NCBI GenBank assembly: GCA_913061025.1
Contig: CAJXUJ010000004.1
Location: forward strand, 1 to 32,759
Direction: 5' to 3'
DNA length: 32,759 nucleotides
Source: an uncultured Actinomycetes bacterium
GTDB lineage: Bacteria; Actinomycetota; Actinomycetes; S36-B12
Shown here: positions 14,826 to 23,928 of the stretch, in pieces
Layout of the letters: each line of letters opens with the position of its first letter
Numbering within the stretch: the stretch's first letter is position 1
The notes under the pieces: generated by a model
Told to the model about the DNA's origin: nothing
What the model saw: the letters and a program-made list of their open reading frames with translations, nothing else
The model's database searches: none
Translations under genes and position numbers: made by a program

Positions 14826-15329
14826 CTAGTGAGTGCCGCCGGAGTCCTTGAAGCGCTGCCAGGACTCGTGAATCTCCTTCTCCGCGGCCGTTCGACCGAC
14901 CCAGGTGGCGCCCTCGACCGACTTGCCGGGTTCTAGGTCCTTGTAGACCTCGAAGAAGTGCTGGATCTCAAGCCGGTCGAATTCGGCCACGTGGTGGATG
15001 TCGCGGAGGTGTTCCATCCGGGGGTCACCGGCCGGTACGCACAGGACCTTGTCGTCGCCGCCGGCCTCGTCCGTCATGCGGAACATGCCGACCGTTCTGC
15101 ATCGGATCAGCACCCCGGGAAAGGTTGGCTCCTGGATGAGAACGAGCGCGTCAAGCGGATCCCCGTCGAGCCCCAGGGTGTCGTCGATATACCCGTAGTC
15201 GTGGGGGTAGCGGGTTGATGTGAACAGCATTCGGTCCAGGCGGATCCGCCCGGTTTCGTGGTCCATCTCGTACTTATTGCGACTCCCCGCGGGAATCTCG
15301 ATGGTCACGTCGAACTCGAGTGGTTCCAC
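14826..15329 (-). CDS. ppa: Inorganic pyrophosphatase (family I)
   Basis: This enzyme hydrolyses pyrophosphate to phosphate in the cytoplasm and pulls biosynthetic reactions forward. The 167-residue protein is a normal-length bacterial family I pyrophosphatase with EIPAGSRNKYEMD at the start, YPHDYGYI, and the metal-binding signature DGDPLDALVL. It starts with GTG 15329 and has AAGGGGG about 6 bases upstream. It diverges from dacB across about 80 bases. The SQR operon starts downstream on the same strand but seems to have its own promoter. Confidence 0.97.
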   Translation of the reverse strand: MEPLEFDVTIEIPAGSRNKYEMDHETGRIRLDRMLFTSTRYPHDYGYIDDTLGLDGDPLDALVLIQEPTFPGVLIRCRTVGMFRMTDEAGGDDKVLCVPAGDPRMEHLRDIHHVAEFDRLEIQHFFEVYKDLEPGKSVEGATWVGRTAAEKEIHESWQRFKDSGGTH

Positions 15330-15412
15330 GGTGCCCCCTTCAGTTGGCCTAAGTCTGGTTGGTGCCCGGCACCCGCTGCGTAGGGTAGCCGTCGACTAGG
15401 AGGGTGTGGCCA

Positions 15413-16753
15413 GTGCAGACGTCCAGCATCAGCCGGCGGGCGGCGAGCGCCGTTGCGGCCGTGGGGCTCGTCGTGGCCATTGCCGCACCCACCCAGGCTG
15501 CGGATTCCATGCCGGCGAGTTCACAGGCAGCGGCCACTCCATGGACGGCCGTTTCATCGGCTAGCGGGACCGCGCCCACGGAAGCGGGTGTCGCTGCGCA
15601 GATCGGCAAGCTCGCGGGGTCCAAGGCGCTCAGGCGCTCGGGCGTCGTCGTTGTTGATCCGGGCACCGGTGGGGTCCTCTACAACAAGCAGGGTGCCCGC
15701 CCGCTTATTCCTGCATCTACCGCGAAGATCCTTACCGCGGCCGCGGCACTCGAAGCGCTTGGGCCAGGCACGAGACTCGCGACCCGCACCGTTGAACAAG
15801 CCAACGTCGTCTACCTGATCGGGGGTGGCGACGCCACCCTGCCGCGTTCGTTGAAGACCGACTCGCAGCCCGATGGCCCGGCCTCGCTTCGCCGGTTGGC
15901 TCGGGACACCGCAACCGCACTGGGCGGCACCACCAAGGTCGATCTCGTTTTCGATGACTCGCTGTTCTCTGGACGTCTGCTCGGACCGGGTTGGCCCAAG
16001 GGGTTTCCGGCCGCGGGGGTCGCGGCTCCGGTCACCGCCCTGATGATCGACCAGGGACGCAAATCGCGTTCTTCCCGTTCGCGGGTATCCGACCCCGCGA
16101 AACGAGCCGCGCAGGCCTTCGCGAATTTGCTCGAGAAGCGTGGCGTGCGGGTGACCGGCATCTCTCGGGGGAAAGCACCCACCGGTGCGAGTGAATTGGC
16201 TCGCGTGGAATCGGCCACGGTGACGGAGATCGTTCAGGACATGCTCACCGAGTCGGACAACGACGTAGCTGAATCGCTCGGTCACCTGGTGGGTAAGGAG
16301 GTGCTCGACGACGGGTCCTTCGCCGGCGGCGCCGCAGCGACCACTCAGATCCTGACGACAGCAGGGATCGATACCTCTGGCATTGCGCTGTCCGATGCCA
16401 GCGGCCTGTCCTCCCGTAATCAGATCGCACCCATCACAATCGCCGAGGTGCTGGCTGACGTCGTTGCCGAAGAACGGTGGACGCCGATCAGTCAGGGTCT
16501 CGCCGTTGCAGGCGTCACAGGCACGCTCGCCAATCGCTTCGGAACGCGGGCCACATCCGCGGGACGAGGCGTCGTCCGGGCTAAGACTGGAACGCTGACA
16601 GGAGTAGGTGCGCTGGCGGGGATCGTTCTCAGCGAAGATGGCCGCCCGCTTGTCTTCGCCACTCTCGCCAACAAAGTCACGTCGCAGGCACGCGCGCGCG
16701 ACACAATGGACCGAATCGCAAGTCGACTTTCAGAATGTGGGTGCACATCGTGA
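15413..16753 (+). CDS. dacB: D-alanyl-D-alanine carboxypeptidase/endopeptidase (PBP4, family S13)
   Basis: This secreted penicillin-binding protein trims or cleaves peptidoglycan cross-links. The 446-residue product starts with a signal peptide (positive SRR, then a hydrophobic stretch ending near APTQAADS). It has the three penicillin-binding motifs: STAK (102-105), SDN (282-284) and KTG (392-394). I chose GTG 15413 because AGGAGG (15398-15403) lies 9 bases upstream; an in-frame GTG at 15404 touches the ribosome site and is unlikely. The gene is divergent from ppa and its end overlaps the next gene as GTGA. The chain dacB-manA-zincin-tilS-hpt looks co-transcribed. Confidence 0.95.
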   Translation: MQTSSISRRAASAVAAVGLVVAIAAPTQAADSMPASSQAAATPWTAVSSASGTAPTEAGVAAQIGKLAGSKALRRSGVVVVDPGTGGVLYNKQGARPLIPASTAKILTAAAALEALGPGTRLATRTVEQANVVYLIGGGDATLPRSLKTDSQPDGPASLRRLARDTATALGGTTKVDLVFDDSLFSGRLLGPGWPKGFPAAGVAAPVTALMIDQGRKSRSSRSRVSDPAKRAAQAFANLLEKRGVRVTGISRGKAPTGASELARVESATVTEIVQDMLTESDNDVAESLGHLVGKEVLDDGSFAGGAAATTQILTTAGIDTSGIALSDASGLSSRNQIAPITIAEVLADVVAEERWTPISQGLAVAGVTGTLANRFGTRATSAGRGVVRAKTGTLTGVGALAGIVLSEDGRPLVFATLANKVTSQARARDTMDRIASRLSECGCTS

Positions 16754-17790
16754 ATCCGGAAAGCCCGATCCTCCTTCCCGTCAACCAGTTCGATCACTTC
16801 TACCGAGGCGGGGATCGGATCGGTGAGTTGCGCCACGGTCCCGGCGGCCCGCGTCGCCCCGAGGAGTGGATCGGCTCTGCGACAGCGCGTTTCGGTCAAG
16901 CGCCGGCGGGATTGACGGTCCTCCCCGACGGCCGCACGCTTGCCGAAGAGATAAGTGAGAATCCCGGCGCCTGGTTGGGGCCCGATCACGTGGCCCGCTA
17001 CGGGACCAGCACCGAATTGCTCGTGAAGTTGCTCGATCTCGGCCAGCGTTTGCCGGTGCACCTGCACCCGAACCGCGCCTTCTCTCGCACGCACCTCGGC
17101 CTGGCGCACGGCAAGACCGAGGCCTGGTATGTGCTCGATGCACCGCCCGGCGCTGAAGTGGGAGTCGGTTTCGCCCAGGACATGTCCTTGGATCAGGTGC
17201 GTGACTGGGTGATGAATCGCGACAGCGCGTCGCTGCTCTCGGCGCTTCGCACCCGGGAGGTTCGACCAGGCGATGCGATGCTGGTTCCCTCTGGGCTCCC
17301 GCACACCGTCCAGGACGGCGTATTCGTCCTCGAGCTACAGGAACCGACGGACCTGTCAATCCTGCTCGAGTGGGAAGGCTTTGCGGTGGACGGCTTTAAG
17401 GATGGCCACCTTGATCTTGGCTTCGAGACCGCGTTGCAGGCCGTCGACACCACCGCCGTCGCGGATTCCGATCTCGATAGTTTGGTTATTCCCCGCGAGG
17501 AAATCGTGGGCAACGGCCTGGTGTCCGCCCTGCCAGCCTCGGCGGATCCGTACTTCCGGCTGCATCGTCTCGCGCCGGCTTCCGGGGTTATCGACGTCGA
17601 ACCCGGCTTCGCCATCGTGATCGCCACCGAGGGGCGAGGAGTCATCACAGCGAACGGGCATGGACAGGAGATCGCCCGTGGCGATGCACTGTTGATTCCG
17701 TACGCGACCGGCCCGTGGTCGATCTCCGGAGATGTCGTGGCGATGGTGAGTCGCCCGCCGGACCCGTTCGCGCCGGATGCGCCCCGGTGA
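16750..17790 (+). CDS. manA: Class I mannose-6-phosphate isomerase
   Basis: The enzyme interconverts mannose-6-phosphate and fructose-6-phosphate, feeding mannose-containing glycolipids and polysaccharides. The product (346 residues) is a double cupin: KLLDLGQRLPVHLHPN near 96-111 and GKTEAWYVLDA near 121-131 give the zinc-binding histidines and glutamate, and PSGLPHTVQDGV gives the last histidine. The C-terminal cupin is weaker. I chose GTG 16750, which overlaps the dacB stop as GTGA; an ATG at 16735 would add five residues. The substrate is assigned by family; other sugar-phosphate isomerase activity cannot be ruled out. Confidence 0.85.
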   Translation: MNPESPILLPVNQFDHFYRGGDRIGELRHGPGGPRRPEEWIGSATARFGQAPAGLTVLPDGRTLAEEISENPGAWLGPDHVARYGTSTELLVKLLDLGQRLPVHLHPNRAFSRTHLGLAHGKTEAWYVLDAPPGAEVGVGFAQDMSLDQVRDWVMNRDSASLLSALRTREVRPGDAMLVPSGLPHTVQDGVFVLELQEPTDLSILLEWEGFAVDGFKDGHLDLGFETALQAVDTTAVADSDLDSLVIPREEIVGNGLVSALPASADPYFRLHRLAPASGVIDVEPGFAIVIATEGRGVITANGHGQEIARGDALLIPYATGPWSISGDVVAMVSRPPDPFAPDAPR

Positions 17791-17797
17791 TACTCGC

Positions 17798-18850
17798 GTG
17801 ACATCCAGCCCAGCGGTTGACTGGTCGCTCGCCGCGGCCGTGGCCAGGCGCTTCGCGCCGGCCGGTCCTCACCTGGAACGAGCACAAACCCATGCTGTGG
17901 TGTCCGAACTGCGTGACCACGCGCATGAAGCTCGGGAACATGTGCGGGCGATCACCGGTATGGATGCCGGCCCTGGGCACCCGGCGGTAGTGGTCGATCG
18001 CCCTCAGTGGATCGATTCCAACCTGGTAGCCCTCGACACCATCATGTCGATGTGGCCCTCGGCCAACGATCGGCACGAGCAGGGGTCAGCCGCTGCCCAG
18101 GCCATCGGACCCCGGGCTATCGGCGTGCAGGTCGGCTCCGCTCTGGGTTGGCTGAGCGGGAAAGTGCTTGGCCAATACGAGGCGTTGTCCGACCCCGGGC
18201 GACTCCTCCTCGTCGCGCCGTCGATCGTGGATGTCGAGCAGTCCCTCGAACTCGACTCTCGTGATTTCCGACTGTGGGTGTGCCTGCACGAGGAGACGCA
18301 TCGTGTGCAGTTCGGCGCAGTGCCGTGGCTCACCGACCACTTCCGCGGATTGATCGGGCGCTCGTTGCAGGCGTTCGACGATGCCACCGGAATGGATCGA
18401 CTCTCGTCCGTGCTTTCTGAGTTGGTTAGCGCTATCGGTGAGCGTCGGCCTCCGGATTTGATGTTCGCTCTGCAGACGCCCGAGCAGCGGGCGGTGGTGG
18501 ACGAGATCACCGGTCTGATGTCCCTGCTTGAAGGCCACGCCGATGTGGTGATGGACGAGGTCGGACCTTCCGTGTTGCCCAGCGTCGCCGTTATCCGTCA
18601 TCGCTTCGAAGGACGTCGCTCGTCGCAGTCCTCGGTGCGCGGCGCGGATTCCTTGTGGCGCAAGGTCCTGGGGATGGACGCGAAGTTGCGTCAGTACCGG
18701 GAGGGTGCCGTCTTCGTCCGCCATCTCATGGACGACGGCGGGATGTCCACCGTCAATCGCGTGTGGGAGCAGCCGGAGAACTTGCCGAGTGCTCAGGAGA
18801 TCCGCGATCCGCGCTTGTGGATGGATCGGGTGCGGGGTATCGCCGCGTGA
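17798..18850 (+). CDS. DUF2342-type zinc-dependent metalloprotease-like protein
   Basis: This actinobacterial family is annotated as zincin-fold hydrolase and in some genomes sits near coenzyme F420 genes, but its substrate is unknown. The 350-residue product holds the zinc motif HEETH at 164-168 (WVCLHEETHRVQFG) and the downstream SLLEGHADVVMD, which probably gives the third ligand. No signal peptide is visible, so it is probably cytoplasmic. I chose GTG 17798, 7 bases after the manA stop; ATG 17777, inside manA, is an alternative that adds seven residues. The stop overlaps tilS as GTGA. The zincin-tilS-hpt-ftsH order is conserved in actinobacteria. Confidence 0.85.
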   Translation: MTSSPAVDWSLAAAVARRFAPAGPHLERAQTHAVVSELRDHAHEAREHVRAITGMDAGPGHPAVVVDRPQWIDSNLVALDTIMSMWPSANDRHEQGSAAAQAIGPRAIGVQVGSALGWLSGKVLGQYEALSDPGRLLLVAPSIVDVEQSLELDSRDFRLWVCLHEETHRVQFGAVPWLTDHFRGLIGRSLQAFDDATGMDRLSSVLSELVSAIGERRPPDLMFALQTPEQRAVVDEITGLMSLLEGHADVVMDEVGPSVLPSVAVIRHRFEGRRSSQSSVRGADSLWRKVLGMDAKLRQYREGAVFVRHLMDDGGMSTVNRVWEQPENLPSAQEIRDPRLWMDRVRGIAA

Positions 18851-19839
18851 GCGAGGTTTCCGCGAATGCCCAGCGACTTCGCCGGGCCGTCGTGGATTGC
18901 CTTGACCCGGGGCCGGCCGTCGTCGGCTGTTCGGGAGGACCTGACTCGCTGGCCCTCGTCGCGAGTGCGGTCTGGGCGCTGGCGCATCGTGGCGAGGGGT
19001 TGCACGTTGTGGTGGTCGACCACGGGCTCCAAGAAGGCTCGGCTCAGGTAGCCCGCGAAGCAGCCGACGCTGCCCATGCGCTGGGTTGTGACAGTGTCGA
19101 AATCCGTCGGGTGGAGGTAGGCGCAGCCGGTGGACCCGAAGCCGCGGCGCGAGGAGCCCGGCGAGAAGCGCTCCGGGTTGCAGCGCGCGAACAGGGAAGT
19201 AATCAGATTCTGTTGGCGCACACCCGCGAGGACCAGGCCGAGACGGTCTTGATGCGGTTGGCGCGCGGATCGGGGGCACGCTCGCTGTCTGCAATGCGCA
19301 GGTGTGATCCTCCGTGGCATCGCCCGTTCCTGGACATTCCGCGGGAGATCGTGCACCGCGTTGCCGGCGAGTATCTGGAGCCACTAGGTCTGACGCCGTG
19401 GGATGACCCGCACAATCACGATCCGGCTTTTACCCGGGTCCGAGTGCGCAGCAGTATGCGGACGCTCGAGTCCGATCTCGGCCCGGGATTCGTGCCGGGG
19501 CTCGTGCGCTCGGCTGAACTGCTGGGTGATGACGCCGATGCCCTCGACTCGTGGGCGCAAGGGGCGTTCCACCGTTGCGTCCGGATCGACGGTCCGCATT
19601 GCGAAGCGGAGCTTGCCTCGCTCGCTGAGATGCCGCGGGCAGTTCGGACTCGCGTTATTCGACTCATGCACCGGTCAGTGTCAGTCAACGACGACGACCT
19701 CGAATTCGACCACGTGCAGCAGGTGGAGGCGATGGTCTCGGACTGGAAGGGTCAGGGAGACGCGTCCCTGCCAGGTTCGGTTACTGCGAGCGTCGCGTAT
19801 GGAAGGCTGGTCTTAGTCGCACATCCCCGGGAGTCGTGA
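18847..19839 (+). CDS. tilS: tRNA(Ile)-lysidine synthase TilS
   Basis: TilS attaches lysine to C34 of the CAU-anticodon tRNA-Ile, switching it from Met to Ile decoding; it is essential. The 330-residue protein has the N-type PP-loop SGGPDS at 29-34, and the family blocks DHGLQEGSA and LLAHTREDQAETVLMRLARG, then RPFLDIPREIV. It is on the short side, with a reduced C-terminal domain, as is normal in actinobacteria. The true start is GTG 18847, overlapping the zincin stop as GTGA; the frame stays open about 190 bases further upstream but that is a shadow. hpt follows with no gap. Confidence 0.95.
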   Translation: MSEVSANAQRLRRAVVDCLDPGPAVVGCSGGPDSLALVASAVWALAHRGEGLHVVVVDHGLQEGSAQVAREAADAAHALGCDSVEIRRVEVGAAGGPEAAARGARREALRVAAREQGSNQILLAHTREDQAETVLMRLARGSGARSLSAMRRCDPPWHRPFLDIPREIVHRVAGEYLEPLGLTPWDDPHNHDPAFTRVRVRSSMRTLESDLGPGFVPGLVRSAELLGDDADALDSWAQGAFHRCVRIDGPHCEAELASLAEMPRAVRTRVIRLMHRSVSVNDDDLEFDHVQQVEAMVSDWKGQGDASLPGSVTASVAYGRLVLVAHPRES

Positions 19840-20394
19840 GTGGAACCTGAGAACGTCGAAGCTGACCTTGACCATGTGCTGTTGACCGAGGCGCAGATTC
19901 TGGATCGCATCTCGGAGGTCGCAGCGCAGATCGATCAGGAATACGCAGGACGAGATCTGCTGTTGGTGGGAGTTCTCAATGGTGCCGTGATGGTGATGGC
20001 CGACCTAGCGCGGGCGCTGTCGGTGCACGCCAACATGGATTGGATGGCCGTCTCGTCCTACGGCTCGGGAGTTACCTCCAGTGGCGTCGTCCGCATTCTC
20101 AAGGACCTGGATGCGGATATCGAGGGCCGCGATGTCCTGATCGTCGAGGACATCCTCGACTCGGGTCTCACGCTCTCGTGGCTGATGAAGAACCTCCGAT
20201 CCCGCAAGCCGGCATCCCTGGAGATCTTCACGCTGCTGCGCAAGCCCGATGCTCTCAAGGTCAAGGTTGAGCCGAAGTACGTCGGCTTCGACATCCCCAA
20301 TGAGTTCGTCGTCGGTTACGGCCTCGACTACGCCCAGCGGTACCGAAACCTGCGTTGTGTAGGCACCCTGGCACCCCACGTCTACAGCGCCTAG
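19840..20394 (+). CDS. hpt: Hypoxanthine phosphoribosyltransferase
   Basis: The enzyme salvages hypoxanthine and guanine with PRPP to give IMP and GMP. The 184-residue protein contains LLVGVLNGAVMVMADLARAL and the PRPP-binding loop DVLIVEDILDSGLTL, followed by KYVGFDIPNEFVVGYGLDY, all standard for bacterial Hpt. It starts with GTG directly after the tilS stop. tilS-hpt-ftsH is a widely conserved trio. About 86 bases separate it from ftsH, with no strong terminator seen. Confidence 0.97.
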   Translation: MEPENVEADLDHVLLTEAQILDRISEVAAQIDQEYAGRDLLLVGVLNGAVMVMADLARALSVHANMDWMAVSSYGSGVTSSGVVRILKDLDADIEGRDVLIVEDILDSGLTLSWLMKNLRSRKPASLEIFTLLRKPDALKVKVEPKYVGFDIPNEFVVGYGLDYAQRYRNLRCVGTLAPHVYSA

Positions 20395-20480
20395 AGGCTG
20401 CGGAAACCCACGTTCGCGGTGAGCGTAGGGCGCCCGGGCACCGACCGAAGTGCCGCGACACCTGCGTCGGTTACCGTTAC

Positions 20481-22460
20481 ATGGTGGATCTGAAGCGACT
20501 CTTCCGCGGCCCGATCTTCTGGATCGCCATGGCCGTGATCTTCGTGCTCGTCGGATCCAGCCTGATTTCCGGACTAGGCGCCCCCGAGGAGATCGACACG
20601 GGCGAGGCGATTTCCGACATCACCTCGGGCAATGTGGACACCGCCACCCTCATCGACCGGGACCAGGTGCTGGAACTGACCCTGCGCAATGGCGACCAGG
20701 TTCGTTCCCACTACATCACCGGTCAGGGCGTGGAACTGCAGAACCTGCTCCAGGAGCGGACGGACGCTGGCCAACTTCCCGGCGGCTACAACGTGGTGGT
20801 TCCCAGCGAGAACCTGCTGGTCACGCTGTTCATCTCGCTGCTCCCGTTCGCGCTACTCATCTTGCTGATGGTCTTCATCTTCAGCCAGATGCAAGGCGGC
20901 GGCGGACGGCTCATGAACTTCGGCAAGTCCAAGGCCAAGGCCATCACCAAGGACATGCCGCAGACCACGTTCGAGGATGTGGCCGGTGCGGACGAGGCCG
21001 TCGAGGAACTCGTAGAGATCAAGGATTTCCTCGCCGACGCCGAGCGGTTCCAGAAGGTCGGGGCCAAGATCCCCAAGGGCGTGCTTCTCTATGGTCCCCC
21101 GGGAACGGGCAAGACGCTCCTCGCGCGCGCCGTCGCGGGCGAGGCCGGGGTGCCGTTCTACTCGATCTCCGGTTCGGATTTCGTCGAGATGTTCGTCGGT
21201 GTCGGAGCCAGCCGGGTGCGCGATCTGTTCGAACAGGCCAAGGCGAATGCGCCGGCGATCATCTTCATCGACGAAATCGACGCCGTCGGTCGGCACCGCG
21301 GTGCCGGACTCGGTGGCGGCCATGACGAACGTGAGCAAACCCTCAACCAGATGCTCGTGGAGATGGACGGTTTCGACGTCACGGGCGGCGTGATCCTCAT
21401 TGCCGCGACCAACCGTCCAGACATCCTCGATCCAGCGCTGCTGCGTCCGGGCCGATTCGATCGGCAGATCGCAGTCGAGCGCCCCGATCTCAACGGTCGC
21501 TACGAGATCCTGAAGGTGCACGCCAAGGGCAAGCCCATTACCGAGGGCATCGACCTGATGGCCGTTGCGCGGCGCACGCCTGGCTTTACCGGCGCAGACC
21601 TGGCCAACGTTCTCAACGAAGCAGCGCTGCTGACCGCTCGCTCGGACAAGACCTTCATCGATGATGAAGCCCTAGACGAAGCGATCGATCGCGTTATCGC
21701 CGGACCGCAGAAGCGCACCCGTGTCATGGATGATCATGAGAAGACCATCACGGCGTACCACGAGGCGGGTCACGCTCTCGTTGCCGCGGCCCTCCCGGGC
21801 AATGACCCGGTGCACAAGATCACGATCATGCCGCGAGGTCGAGCCCTCGGCTACACGATGGTGTTGCCGGACCAAGACAAGTACTCCACAACGCGAAGCG
21901 AGATGCTGAACCAGTTGGCGTACATGCTCGGTGGCCGCGCGGCCGAGGAGTTGATCTTCCACGATCCGACCACCGGTGCTGCCAATGACATCGAGAAGGC
22001 GACCTCGGTTGCCCGCGCGATGGTGACCCAGTACGGAATGACCGAACGCCTCGGTGCGATCAAGTACGGGCAAGAGCAAGGCGAGGTATTCGTCGGTCGC
22101 GACATGGGTCATATGCGCGACTACTCCGAAGAAGTGGCCGCGGCGATCGACGAAGAGGTTCGGGGGTTCATCGAGGCCGCCCATCAGGAGGCGTACGACG
22201 TCCTCGTTGAGAACCGTGATGTTCTCGATGCCATGGTGCTCGCACTGCTTGAGCGCGAGACCTTGGACAAGGCCGAGATCGAAGAGATCTTCACCGAGCT
22301 GAAGCTCCGATCCCCACGCCCGGCCTGGACCGGCTCGGCCCGCCGCGCGCCGGATACCCGCGGTCCGATTCCCTTCCCGGTTGCATCGTCGAACGGACAC
22401 GGACCTACAGCGGGTCTGGAAACAGCCATGAACGAGTCGCGGGACGTCGACTCTCAGTAG
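20481..22460 (+). CDS. ftsH: ATP-dependent zinc metalloprotease FtsH
   Basis: FtsH is the membrane-bound AAA+ protease that degrades unassembled membrane proteins and some regulators. The 659-residue protein has a first membrane helix at about 12-30, an extracytoplasmic domain of about 80 residues, a second helix at about 113-134, Walker A GPPGTGKT (205-212), Walker B IIFIDEID, the RPGRFDR arginine finger, and the zinc motif HEAGH (427-431). The C-terminal tail is low-complexity. ATG 20481 is chosen because the membrane helix follows directly; the frame open upstream overlaps hpt and is a shadow. No ribosome site is seen; a TACCGT box lies 3 bases before the ATG and 6 before the next codon, GTG. 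Confidence 0.97.
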   Translation: MVDLKRLFRGPIFWIAMAVIFVLVGSSLISGLGAPEEIDTGEAISDITSGNVDTATLIDRDQVLELTLRNGDQVRSHYITGQGVELQNLLQERTDAGQLPGGYNVVVPSENLLVTLFISLLPFALLILLMVFIFSQMQGGGGRLMNFGKSKAKAITKDMPQTTFEDVAGADEAVEELVEIKDFLADAERFQKVGAKIPKGVLLYGPPGTGKTLLARAVAGEAGVPFYSISGSDFVEMFVGVGASRVRDLFEQAKANAPAIIFIDEIDAVGRHRGAGLGGGHDEREQTLNQMLVEMDGFDVTGGVILIAATNRPDILDPALLRPGRFDRQIAVERPDLNGRYEILKVHAKGKPITEGIDLMAVARRTPGFTGADLANVLNEAALLTARSDKTFIDDEALDEAIDRVIAGPQKRTRVMDDHEKTITAYHEAGHALVAAALPGNDPVHKITIMPRGRALGYTMVLPDQDKYSTTRSEMLNQLAYMLGGRAAEELIFHDPTTGAANDIEKATSVARAMVTQYGMTERLGAIKYGQEQGEVFVGRDMGHMRDYSEEVAAAIDEEVRGFIEAAHQEAYDVLVENRDVLDAMVLALLERETLDKAEIEEIFTELKLRSPRPAWTGSARRAPDTRGPIPFPVASSNGHGPTAGLETAMNESRDVDSQ

Positions 22461-22463
22461 GCT
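22458..22463 (+). promoter_or_regulatory. TAGGCT -10-like box before folE
   Basis: TAGGCT starts at the ftsH stop codon and ends 5 bases before the folE ATG, which has no Shine-Dalgarno. It matches the box before moeA and the DUF2520 gene. It may give folE a leaderless message independent of ftsH. The spacing is one base shorter than ideal. Confidence 0.3.
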
Positions 22464-22468
22464 GACGT

Positions 22469-23077
22469 ATGTCCATCGACCCGGTTCATTCTGGTTACAA
22501 CGTGCCTGCGGGTGAGTACAACGCGGCCGGGGTGGCTGCCGCGATCCGCGATCTCTTGATTGCCATAGGGGAAGACCCGGATCGTGAAGGCCTGCGAGAC
22601 ACCCCTGATCGGGTGGCTCGCAGTTACGCGGAGATCTTCGGTGGTCTGCGCCAGACAGCGGATGATGTCCTCACCACCACCTTCGACATCGGCCACGACG
22701 AGCTCGTTGTGGTGAAAGACATCGAGCTCTACAGCACCTGTGAGCATCACCTGCTCCCGTTCTACGGAGTGGCGCACGTGGGCTATATCCCGAACCCCTC
22801 GGGTCAGATCACCGGGCTATCCAAGTTGGCGCGCCTTGTGGATGTCTTTGCGCGCCGTCCCCAGGTGCAGGAGCGGCTGACCACCCAGGTTGCGGATTCG
22901 CTGATGCGAATCCTCGAACCACGGGGTGCGATCGTGGTGATGGAAGCCGAGCACATGTGCATGTCCGTGCGTGGTGTGCGCAAGCCCGGTTCCAAGACGA
23001 CCACGAGTGCAGTCCGCGGTTCGCTGCTGAACGCCGCGACCCGGGCCGAGGCGATGGCTCTCATCCTGGATCGCTGA
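22469..23077 (+). CDS. folE: GTP cyclohydrolase I FolE
   Basis: FolE opens GTP to dihydroneopterin triphosphate, the first step of folate synthesis. The 202-residue protein has the zinc ligands Cys91 and His94 in STCEHHLLPFYG and Cys164 in EAEHMCMSVRGV, plus GLRDTPDRVARSY and GLSKLARLVD. All family blocks are intact. It begins 8 bases after ftsH and ends 2 bases before folP. Together with folP, folB and folK it forms the folate operon. Confidence 0.97.
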   Translation: MSIDPVHSGYNVPAGEYNAAGVAAAIRDLLIAIGEDPDREGLRDTPDRVARSYAEIFGGLRQTADDVLTTTFDIGHDELVVVKDIELYSTCEHHLLPFYGVAHVGYIPNPSGQITGLSKLARLVDVFARRPQVQERLTTQVADSLMRILEPRGAIVVMEAEHMCMSVRGVRKPGSKTTTSAVRGSLLNAATRAEAMALILDR

Positions 23078-23079
23078 CC

Positions 23080-23928
23080 ATGCTCGAGTTGCCCACCTCC
23101 GGCATCGACCCGCGACTTCCGGTGGTCTGGGGTGTTCTCAACGTCACCCCTGATTCCTTCTCCGACGGCGGCCTATTCGAATCGGTGGCGGCTGCGGCAG
23201 AGCAGGGCCGGCTTCTCACCAAACAGGGAGCCGATGTCATTGACATCGGCGGTGAATCAACGCGGCCGGGTGCAGACCGGGTGCCCATCGACGTCGAACT
23301 CGCTCGAGTCCTCCCGGTCATTGAGGAACTGGTGGCCGATGGTGCAACGGTCAGCATTGACACGATGCGTGCAGAAGTCGCTCGGGCGGCGGTGGAACGA
23401 GGAGCGAGCATCATCAACGACGTCAGCGGGGGACGCGCAGATCCGAACATGCACGCCACAGTGGCGGAGCTCGATGTTCCCTATGTACTGATGCACTGGC
23501 GGAGCCATTCGACATCGATGGATCAGTTCGCCTATTACAACGATGTTGTGCTCGAGGTCTGCGACGAACTCAAGGAACAAATAGCCCTGGCAACCACGGC
23601 GGGAATCGCGCGAGAGCGGATAATCGTCGATCCGGGCATCGGGTTTGCTAAGGATCTCGACCACAACTGGACGTTGTTGCGGTCCATGGATCGCATTCGT
23701 GATCTGGGGCTGCCGATCCTGGTGGGTGCGTCGAGAAAGCGATTCCTCGGTGCTCTCCTTGCTGATGACACGGAAACTCCCCGTGATTCTGGCGGTCGCG
23801 ATGTCGCAACCGCGGTGCTGAGCGCGTTACTTGTGGACGCAGGGGTGTGGGGACTGCGAGTACATGATGTTCAGGGAACGGTCGATGCCCTCAAGGTGGC
23901 GCACATGCTGGGAGAAGCAGATGGCTGA
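23080..23928 (+). CDS. folP: Dihydropteroate synthase FolP
   Basis: FolP joins 4-aminobenzoate to the pterin and is the sulfonamide target. The 282-residue protein has GVLNVTPDSFSDGG near 19-32, DIGGESTRPGA, ASIINDVSGG and GASRKRFLG, all standard. The ATG at 23080 lies 2 bases after folE; the open frame further upstream is inside folE and lacks conserved sequence. The end overlaps folB by 8 bases. Confidence 0.97.
   Translation: MLELPTSGIDPRLPVVWGVLNVTPDSFSDGGLFESVAAAAEQGRLLTKQGADVIDIGGESTRPGADRVPIDVELARVLPVIEELVADGATVSIDTMRAEVARAAVERGASIINDVSGGRADPNMHATVAELDVPYVLMHWRSHSTSMDQFAYYNDVVLEVCDELKEQIALATTAGIARERIIVDPGIGFAKDLDHNWTLLRSMDRIRDLGLPILVGASRKRFLGALLADDTETPRDSGGRDVATAVLSALLVDAGVWGLRVHDVQGTVDALKVAHMLGEADG

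Noticed and set aside
20437..20454. Small GGCAC/GTGCC inverted repeat between hpt and ftsH.
   Set aside because: A 5-bp stem with an 8-base loop is expected by chance in GC-rich DNA and has no T-run.
20355..20480. In-frame upstream extension of ftsH overlapping the hpt end.
   Set aside because: The extra 42 residues are Arg- and Pro-rich, unlike any FtsH N-terminus, and the membrane helix begins directly after ATG 20481.
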